A DNA stretch of 18,368 bases from NCBI GenBank assembly GCA_900768535.1, contig CAAGDE010000098.1, forward strand, positions 1 to 18,368. The letters are read 5' to 3'. The stretch comes from Clostridia bacterium. Lineage in GTDB: Bacteria; Bacillota; Clostridia; Oscillospirales; CAG-272. The position numbers and the translations under genes are program-made. Under the pieces are notes generated by a model. That model ran no database searches. It was not told where the DNA came from and worked only from the letters and a program-made list of their open reading frames with translations. This document shows, piece after piece, positions 13,919 through 18,368 of this stretch; position 1 is the first letter of the stretch, and each line of letters begins with the position of its first letter.

Positions 13919-15291
13919 GCGCGGGGCTGTTATCGCTTGCGGCGGCGCTTGCGGGCGGAGACACCACGGCGGCGGAGCTGACCGAGGAAGCCCTGGCGCG
14001 GATCGACCGGACCCGGAAGCTGAACGCATTCATCACGGTTGACCGCGAGGGGGCAAGACGCGCGGCGGCGGAATCGGATGCGCGACGCAAAAACGGCACC
14101 CCGCTCTCTCCCTATGACGGCATTCCCTATGCCGCCAAGGACAACATCGAAACTGCCGGACTGCGCACCACGTGTGCGTCGGTGATGCGGAAGGATTCTG
14201 TTCCGACCCATGATGCGGCGGTGATACGGATCCTGCGCGCAAAGGGGTTTGTGCTGGTGGGAAAGACCAATTTGGATGAGTTTGCCATGGGCTCCTCCAC
14301 CACGGCGTCGGCATTCGGACCGACCCATAATCCGTATGACGTGTCCCGTACCTGCGGCGGGTCCTCCGGCGGTTCTGCGGCGGCGGTCGCGGCGGAAACG
14401 GTCCCGTTTGCGCTCGGCTCGGATACGGGCGGATCGGTCCGTCAGCCGGCGGCGTTCTGCGGCGTGGTGGGGACCAAGCCGACCTACGGACGCCTGTCGC
14501 GGCAGGGGATGGTCGAATTCGCGCCGTCGCTGGACACGGTCGGCATTGTGACCGGAAACGTGACCGACGCGGCGATCCTGACCGGACTTCTTGCAAATCC
14601 GGATGCACGGATATCCGCTCCGGAGCCGGTCTCCCCGGTGCGCGGACTGCGGATCGGAATCATTGACGATCCCGGCAACACTCCGGCGGTCAGCGCCATG
14701 CTGAAAACCGCCGGTGAACGTCTCCGGGCAGGCGGCGCCGAGGTATCGGAGACTGCGTTTCCGTACCGTGACACGGCGGCAATCACCTATCGCGTCCTGG
14801 CTTACGCCGAGGGGGTGTCCTCCCTTGCCGGTTACGGTATCGGTAAAGCGGAAAAAGACGCGGAAATTGCGGCACTGCGCGGTGCGGGCTTCGGTCATGA
14901 GGTCAAGCGCCGGGTGCTGTTCGGAGCGCTGATGTCGCAAAAAGAGATGCGGGAGGACTACCTTGAACCGGCACGCAGGATGCGGGAGAAGATCCGCGGG
15001 ACGTTCGGCATACTGTTTGGCAGATATGATCTCCTCCTGCGCGCCACCGCACCGTTCGGCGCCTTTTTGCTGGACCGGAAGCTGACGGCGGAGGAGGGGT
15101 GCGATATGGATTTTTCCACGGTCTGCGAGTCGCTTGCGGGCGTGCCGGCAATGTCGGTCCCGCTGGGCACGGACGAAGAGGGAATGCCCCTGGGTGTGCA
15201 GATCGCGGCACCGTGGCTGTGCGAGGAACGGATGTTTGCGGCGGGGGTGTTTCTCGAAACCGGAGACTTCCCGAAGCCTGAATTCCGATAA
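13915..15291 (+). CDS. gatA: Amidase-signature protein, GatA (amidotransferase subunit A)
   Basis: 458 residues; GatA is usually ~485. The amidase-signature triad is complete: Lys75 (GIPYAAKDN), Ser150 (CGGSSGGS) and Ser174 (DTGGSVRQPAAFCG), with the same 75- and 24-residue spacing as known GatA enzymes. GKTNLDEFAMGSST is a GatA hallmark. It releases ammonia from glutamine for GatB-catalysed tRNA amidation. The second half is less typical: the motif usually reading TPTAP is RATAP, and the region before it lacks the YYDAYY stretch. The ATG overlaps the gatC stop (ATGA), and the N-terminus after it aligns with family expectation. A GTG at 13885 would give a longer overlap and seems unlikely. 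No gatB lies downstream in the window. Confidence 0.9.
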   Translation: MSAGLLSLAAALAGGDTTAAELTEEALARIDRTRKLNAFITVDREGARRAAAESDARRKNGTPLSPYDGIPYAAKDNIETAGLRTTCASVMRKDSVPTHDAAVIRILRAKGFVLVGKTNLDEFAMGSSTTASAFGPTHNPYDVSRTCGGSSGGSAAAVAAETVPFALGSDTGGSVRQPAAFCGVVGTKPTYGRLSRQGMVEFAPSLDTVGIVTGNVTDAAILTGLLANPDARISAPEPVSPVRGLRIGIIDDPGNTPAVSAMLKTAGERLRAGGAEVSETAFPYRDTAAITYRVLAYAEGVSSLAGYGIGKAEKDAEIAALRGAGFGHEVKRRVLFGALMSQKEMREDYLEPARRMREKIRGTFGILFGRYDLLLRATAPFGAFLLDRKLTAEEGCDMDFSTVCESLAGVPAMSVPLGTDEEGMPLGVQIAAPWLCEERMFAAGVFLETGDFPKPEFR

Positions 15292-15303
15292 AGGAGAACA
15301 CGG

Positions 15304-15807
15304 ATGGATTACTACGAATACACTCCCGAAAACAAGAATCCGGCGGAAAAGCTCCTGGTGTCCCTGGCGCTTGTTTTTGCGGCGGCGTCCTTCGGCGTGT
15401 CGCAGCTGAGGGGCATCCCGTACCCGGCAATTCTTCAGTTCATCGCGGTCGTGTTCCTGACGGTCGCGGTCGCGCTTGCAAACCGGTGCATCCTGCGGAG
15501 CTACACCTACACGGTCACGGAGCCGGACGGAGCGGGACAGCGCGATTTCGTGATCACCGAGCATTACGGAAGAAAGCACACGGCGGTCTGCCGGGTCGGA
15601 CTGTCGCAGCTGCTGTCGGTCCGGGCGGTGCGTGCGGACGAGAAGACGGTTATCCGCGATGCGGAAAAGGCGGCAAACTTCATCTACCGCTACCTGACCC
15701 AGCTGTTCCCGAAGAAGTTCCTGCTGGTCACTGTCAGGACCGGAGAAGCCGTCACCCTGCTGCGAATCCCGGCAGAAAAGGGACTGGAAGATGCACTCAC
15801 GCATTGA
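15304..15807 (+). CDS. Two-helix membrane protein of unknown function
   Basis: I do not recognise this 167-residue protein. Two hydrophobic helices (about residues 17-32 and 43-59) form a likely membrane hairpin, followed by a ~105-residue soluble part rich in alternating hydrophobic residues (YTYTVTEPDGAGQRDFVIT, FLLVTVRTGEAVTLLRI). That suggests a beta-rich fold such as a bacterial PH-like domain; this is a guess from pattern only. With so short a loop between helices, the soluble domain is probably cytoplasmic. AAGGAG, overlapping the gatA stop, lies 8 bases before the ATG, so it is very likely translated and co-transcribed as the last gene of the mnmE-gatCA unit. No terminator is evident between its stop and the next promoter. 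Confidence 0.8.
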   Translation: MDYYEYTPENKNPAEKLLVSLALVFAAASFGVSQLRGIPYPAILQFIAVVFLTVAVALANRCILRSYTYTVTEPDGAGQRDFVITEHYGRKHTAVCRVGLSQLLSVRAVRADEKTVIRDAEKAANFIYRYLTQLFPKKFLLVTVRTGEAVTLLRIPAEKGLEDALTH

Positions 15808-15818
15808 AATAGCAATAA

Positions 15819-15873
15819 ATGTCTGAAATATATCCATTTGTGTCTTGAATCAGAGCAGAAAATGTCTTATAAT
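15819..15873 (+). promoter_or_regulatory. Promoter and repeated operator-like motifs of the sugar operon
   Basis: The promoter is TTGAAT (15845-15850), 17 bases, TATAAT (15868-15873). Superimposed are three direct TGTCT motifs starting at 15820, 15841 and 15863, i.e. 21 and 22 bases apart, in contexts ATGTCTGAAAT, TGTCTTGAAT and ATGTCTTATAAT. Direct half-sites two helical turns apart are typical of AraC-type activators. No araC-like gene is in the window. The promoter is solid; the operator reading is inference. Confidence 0.75.
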
Positions 15874-15947
15874 GATAGTAAGAAAGGAAAAAGTCTCCCG
15901 ACGCGCGCGGAGACGGTTTTCCGGAACACAGAAAGGAACATGGATAT

Positions 15948-16769
15948 ATGAAGAAATTTCCGGTTGCGATTCAGGTCTATTCGGTCAGAAATGATGCGGA
16001 AGCCAATTTGTTCGGAACGCTGAAAAAGCTGAAGGACATGGGGTATGACGGTGTGGAATTTGCCGGACTTTACGGTCATAAGCCGGAGGAGGTCCGCGAT
16101 ATGTGCGCCGCGCTCGGTCTGGTTCCGCTGTCGGCACACGTCCCGTACCTTGATATGATCAAGGATCCGGAGGGCGTACTCGGTGCTTACCGGACCATCG
16201 GCTGCCGGTACGTGGCGGTGCCCTATCTGACCCCCGAATACAGACCCGGAACGGCGGCGTTCCCGGAGGTCATCAAAAACATCGCAATGCTCGGTGAGGT
16301 CTGCAACAGGCTCGGCATGACGCTTCTGTACCATAACCATGATTTTGAGTTCACCAAGCTGGACGGGAAGTATGCGCTGGACGTTCTTTATGAGGAGGTT
16401 CCCGCAAGCCTGCTTCAGACCGAGCTGGACACCTGCTGGGTCAACGTCGGCGGAGAGGATCCGGCGGCATACCTGACCAAATACAGCGGCAGAGCACCCG
16501 TGCTGCACCTCAAGGATTTTGTCGGCACCAAGTCGGAGCATATGTACCAGCTCATCGGCATTGATGACAAGGAGCAGGGCAAGCAGGATCAGAAGTTCGC
16601 ATTCCGTCCGGTCGGCTACGGCAAGCAGGATTTCCCGAAGATTCTTGCGGCGGCGGAGCCGGCAGGCGTGCAGTGGGTCGTGGTGGAGCAGGATCAGCCC
16701 ACCGAGGAAAACACACCTATGGAATGCGCGGAAATGAGCAGAAGCTATCTGAAGAGCATCGGTCTGTGA
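15948..16769 (+). CDS. Sugar phosphate isomerase/epimerase family protein (xylose isomerase-like TIM barrel)
   Basis: 273 residues of the AP-endonuclease-2/xylose-isomerase-like TIM barrel family. The first strands read VAIQVYSVR and YDGVEFAG (with Glu37), and later elements include LLYHNHDFEF, LDTCWV, PVLHLKDF and WVVVEQD. These Glu, His and Asp positions are those that bind the divalent metal in the family, although the exact set needs a structure. Members epimerise or isomerise sugars, inositols or 3-keto-sugars. AAAGGA lies upstream of the ATG at 15948. The gene is the first of a two-gene operon with an oxidoreductase 39 bases later; the pair suggests an oxidation/isomerisation route for a sugar or polyol, possibly via a keto intermediate. 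The exact substrate is unknown. Confidence 0.88.
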   Translation: MKKFPVAIQVYSVRNDAEANLFGTLKKLKDMGYDGVEFAGLYGHKPEEVRDMCAALGLVPLSAHVPYLDMIKDPEGVLGAYRTIGCRYVAVPYLTPEYRPGTAAFPEVIKNIAMLGEVCNRLGMTLLYHNHDFEFTKLDGKYALDVLYEEVPASLLQTELDTCWVNVGGEDPAAYLTKYSGRAPVLHLKDFVGTKSEHMYQLIGIDDKEQGKQDQKFAFRPVGYGKQDFPKILAAAEPAGVQWVVVEQDQPTEENTPMECAEMSRSYLKSIGL

Positions 16770-16808
16770 ACCGGTTTCTACAATTATACTATATCGGAGG
16801 ATTTGAAG

Positions 16809-17972
16809 ATGGGATTGGATGATTTCAAGGTTAACCAGGAAGTCAAAACGGTTGACGCAAGCAGGAAGCTCAGAGTGGGCATTATCGGGTGCGGGTGGAT
16901 TGCGGACGCGCACATGAAGTCCTACCAGAGACAGCCCGATGTCGAGATCGTTGCCGGCGCGGATCTGATTCCGGGTAAGGCAAAGGCATTCATGAATAAG
17001 TACGGTCTGACCGATGTGAAGACCGACTACGCTTCCCACAAGGAAATGCTGGACGACAAGAGCCTGAAGCTCGATGCCGTCTCGATCTGCACCTATAACC
17101 GTCAGCACGCCGCCCCCGCGATTTATGCGCTGGAGAAGGGCGTGAACGTTCTGCTGGAGAAGCCCTTCACCGTCACGCTGGACGAGGCGGTTGAGGTCAT
17201 GAAGGCGGAGAAGAAGAGCGGAAAGATTCTGTCTATCGGATTCCAGCCCAGAATGGACGCAAACATGAAGATGATCAAGAAGATCGTCGAGTCGGGTGAG
17301 CTGGGTCAGATTTACTACATCCAGACCGGTGGCGGACGCCGCCGCGGAATTCCGACGCCGTTCGGAACCTCCTTCATCGAAAAGGATACCGCCGGCATCG
17401 GCGCATTGGGTGATATCGGTTGCTACTCGCTGGACATGGTCCTCAACGCCATTGGCTATCCGAAGCCGCTGACCGTTTCGGGCTATAAGTCCGCATTCTT
17501 CGGCACCGATCCGAACTATTCGCACTATCAGCACATCGGTCATCCCGAATACGCAAAGAAATTCGGTGTGGATGATTTTGCCGCGGCATTTATCCGTCTG
17601 GAGGGCGGCATTATTCTCGACTTCCGTATCGCATGGGCGATGAACCTGGATACTCCCGGTGATACCATCATTATGGGCACCAAGGGAAGTCTGCGGATTC
17701 CGTCCACCGAGTGCTGGAACGGAACGGTCGGCGGACCGATGACCCTTTATCATGAGGTTTGCGGTGAGCAGACACAGACCGTGATCCCGATCATCAAGAT
17801 GGAGGACAATCTGTTCGATCTGAAGATCCGTACCTTCCTCGATGCCATCAAGGAGGGCGGAAAGGCACCGGTTCCGTCATCGCAGATCCTGTACAACCAG
17901 GCTATCATCGACGGCATCGCAAGGTCTGCGGAAGCAGGTCACGAGATCGAAGTCATTATTCCGGAGATCTGA
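16809..17972 (+). CDS. Gfo/Idh/MocA-family oxidoreductase
   Basis: 387 residues. The N-terminal Rossmann fold has the dinucleotide motif VGIIGCGWIADAH (residues 23-35) after an unusual ~20-residue leader (MGLDDFKVNQEVKTVDASRK). The family motif EKPFT (Glu117-Lys118-Pro119) supplies the usual active-site lysine, and GDIGCYSLD is the substrate-side motif, with Tyr where some relatives have His. It oxidises or reduces a sugar or polyol using NAD(P). The start is the ATG at 16809 with GGAGG eight bases upstream; a TTG at 16803 is in frame but too close to that site. Together with the isomerase gene it forms a carbohydrate operon closed by the hairpin at 17994. Substrate not inferable. Confidence 0.92.
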   Translation: MGLDDFKVNQEVKTVDASRKLRVGIIGCGWIADAHMKSYQRQPDVEIVAGADLIPGKAKAFMNKYGLTDVKTDYASHKEMLDDKSLKLDAVSICTYNRQHAAPAIYALEKGVNVLLEKPFTVTLDEAVEVMKAEKKSGKILSIGFQPRMDANMKMIKKIVESGELGQIYYIQTGGGRRRGIPTPFGTSFIEKDTAGIGALGDIGCYSLDMVLNAIGYPKPLTVSGYKSAFFGTDPNYSHYQHIGHPEYAKKFGVDDFAAAFIRLEGGIILDFRIAWAMNLDTPGDTIIMGTKGSLRIPSTECWNGTVGGPMTLYHEVCGEQTQTVIPIIKMEDNLFDLKIRTFLDAIKEGGKAPVPSSQILYNQAIIDGIARSAEAGHEIEVIIPEI

Positions 17973-17993
17973 TCTCTCCCGTATCATACGGTT

Positions 17994-18034
17994 CCCCCAC
18001 GGACTGCCGGTTCGTGGGGGGATTTCTGCTTTTG
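17994..18034 (+). terminator. Terminator of the sugar operon
   Basis: CCCCCACG (17994-18001) pairs with CGTGGGGG (18013-18020), with an 11-base loop. The stem is followed by GATTTCTGCTTTT, a moderately T-rich tail. It lies 21 bases after the oxidoreductase stop. Confidence 0.8.
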
Positions 18035-18113
18035 ATGCAATGAACTGTGAAAAGAGAAGTTTTTCGGCATCGCAGCACGGTTGTTTTTGTGTATGTTTTT
18101 GTCGAAAAAACTC

Positions 18114-18142
18114 TTGACAGAGAGGCGGAAAAGTGGTATAAT
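18114..18142 (+). promoter_or_regulatory. Strong rightward promoter P1
   Basis: TTGACA (18114-18119), exact 17-base spacer, TATAAT (18137-18142), with GTGGTATAATAATC at the -10. Both boxes are perfect consensus. No gene with a ribosome site follows within the window. A small GCCC/GGGC hairpin lies just downstream (about 18151-18165). Confidence 0.9.
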
Positions 18143-18281
18143 AATCGGGTGCCCAAAATGAGGGCTTGATAAAAACCAATCGTCACCCGTGAGAGTGGAA
18201 AAAAGCAGAAGCAAAGACGGAGCGGCTTGTCGAAGAGCGAAAGCCCACGGAAAAAACTTCAAAAAACTTTTCGAAACCCAC

Positions 18282-18310
18282 TTGACAAACGGGGAGAAAG
18301 GTGGTATAAT
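18282..18310 (+). promoter_or_regulatory. Strong rightward promoter P2
   Basis: TTGACA (18282-18287), 17-base spacer, TATAAT (18305-18310), again within GTGGTATAATAATC. It is preceded by phased A/T runs (18250-18275) resembling an UP element. It lies 168 bases downstream of P1 and closely matches it. Tandem consensus promoters are typical of rRNA or other stable-RNA operons; the transcript itself lies beyond the right edge, so this is inference. Confidence 0.9.
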
Positions 18311-18368
18311 AATCAAGCGCTCCGATAAAGGGGCACGGATACCGCTGAAAAACGGGCGATGAGGGGAG

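Noticed and set aside
13930..15837. 635-residue open frame antisense to gatA and the small membrane protein
   Set aside because: Arg-rich shadow of two plus-strand genes that have ribosome sites and family motifs.
15867..17753. 628-residue open frame antisense to the sugar operon
   Set aside because: It covers two recognised enzymes and their leader in reverse; no ribosome site or domain supports it.
17984..18316. Minus-strand open frames across the tandem promoters
   Set aside because: They overlap one another, lack ribosome sites, and cross the terminator and both consensus promoters.

Overview
The window looks like a chromosomal segment of a GC-rich member of the Clostridia (Bacillota), most likely an uncultured gut-type organism of the Oscillospirales/Christensenellales kind. 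The evidence is the gene order rpmH-rnpA-yidD-yidC-jag-mnmE, the YidC with a lipoprotein-type leader, strong AGGAGG-type ribosome binding sites, and carbohydrate genes (AXE1-family acetyl esterase, sugar isomerase/oxidoreductase pair). The taxon is inferred from gene style, not from a search.

Left part (1-1951). Positions 1-173 form a 70-bp inverted repeat with nested palindromes, which touches the window edge. Next comes a minus-strand acetylxylan esterase/cephalosporin-C deacetylase-like gene (213-1172) with a clear promoter. About 780 bp without a convincing gene follow. They hold two inverted copies of a ~150-bp interspersed repeat (1321-1472 and 1675-1825) flanking a ~25-bp tandem repeat array (1491-1620).

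Minus-strand block (1952-8590). Read in its own direction this runs: holA (DNA polymerase III delta), a TetR-family regulator, a terminator, a DUF308/HdeD-like membrane protein, an MMPL-family RND exporter, and a secreted heptad-repeat protein resembling the extracytoplasmic part of YhgE/Pip proteins. The last three are tightly packed and look like a TetR-controlled envelope transport operon.

Plus-strand block (8696-15807). A strong promoter divergent from the holA promoter starts the ribosome/membrane-insertion operon: rpmH, an attenuator-like hairpin, rnpA, yidD, yidC, jag, a strong hairpin, mnmE, a shortened gatC, gatA and a two-helix membrane protein of unknown function. gatB and mnmG are not present in this window.

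Right part (15808-18368). A sugar isomerase/epimerase-like protein and a Gfo/Idh/MocA oxidoreductase form a two-gene operon. Its promoter carries three TGTCT repeats about two helical turns apart. After a terminator, two nearly identical strong promoters 168 bp apart point to the right and drive something beyond the window, perhaps a stable-RNA operon.

I see no complete mobile element, CRISPR array, defence system or RNA gene. The more unusual points are the shortened GatC beside a GatA without GatB, the glutamate where YidC proteins usually carry a basic groove residue, the nested hairpin repeat at the left edge, and the AraC-like repeat spacing in the sugar promoter.
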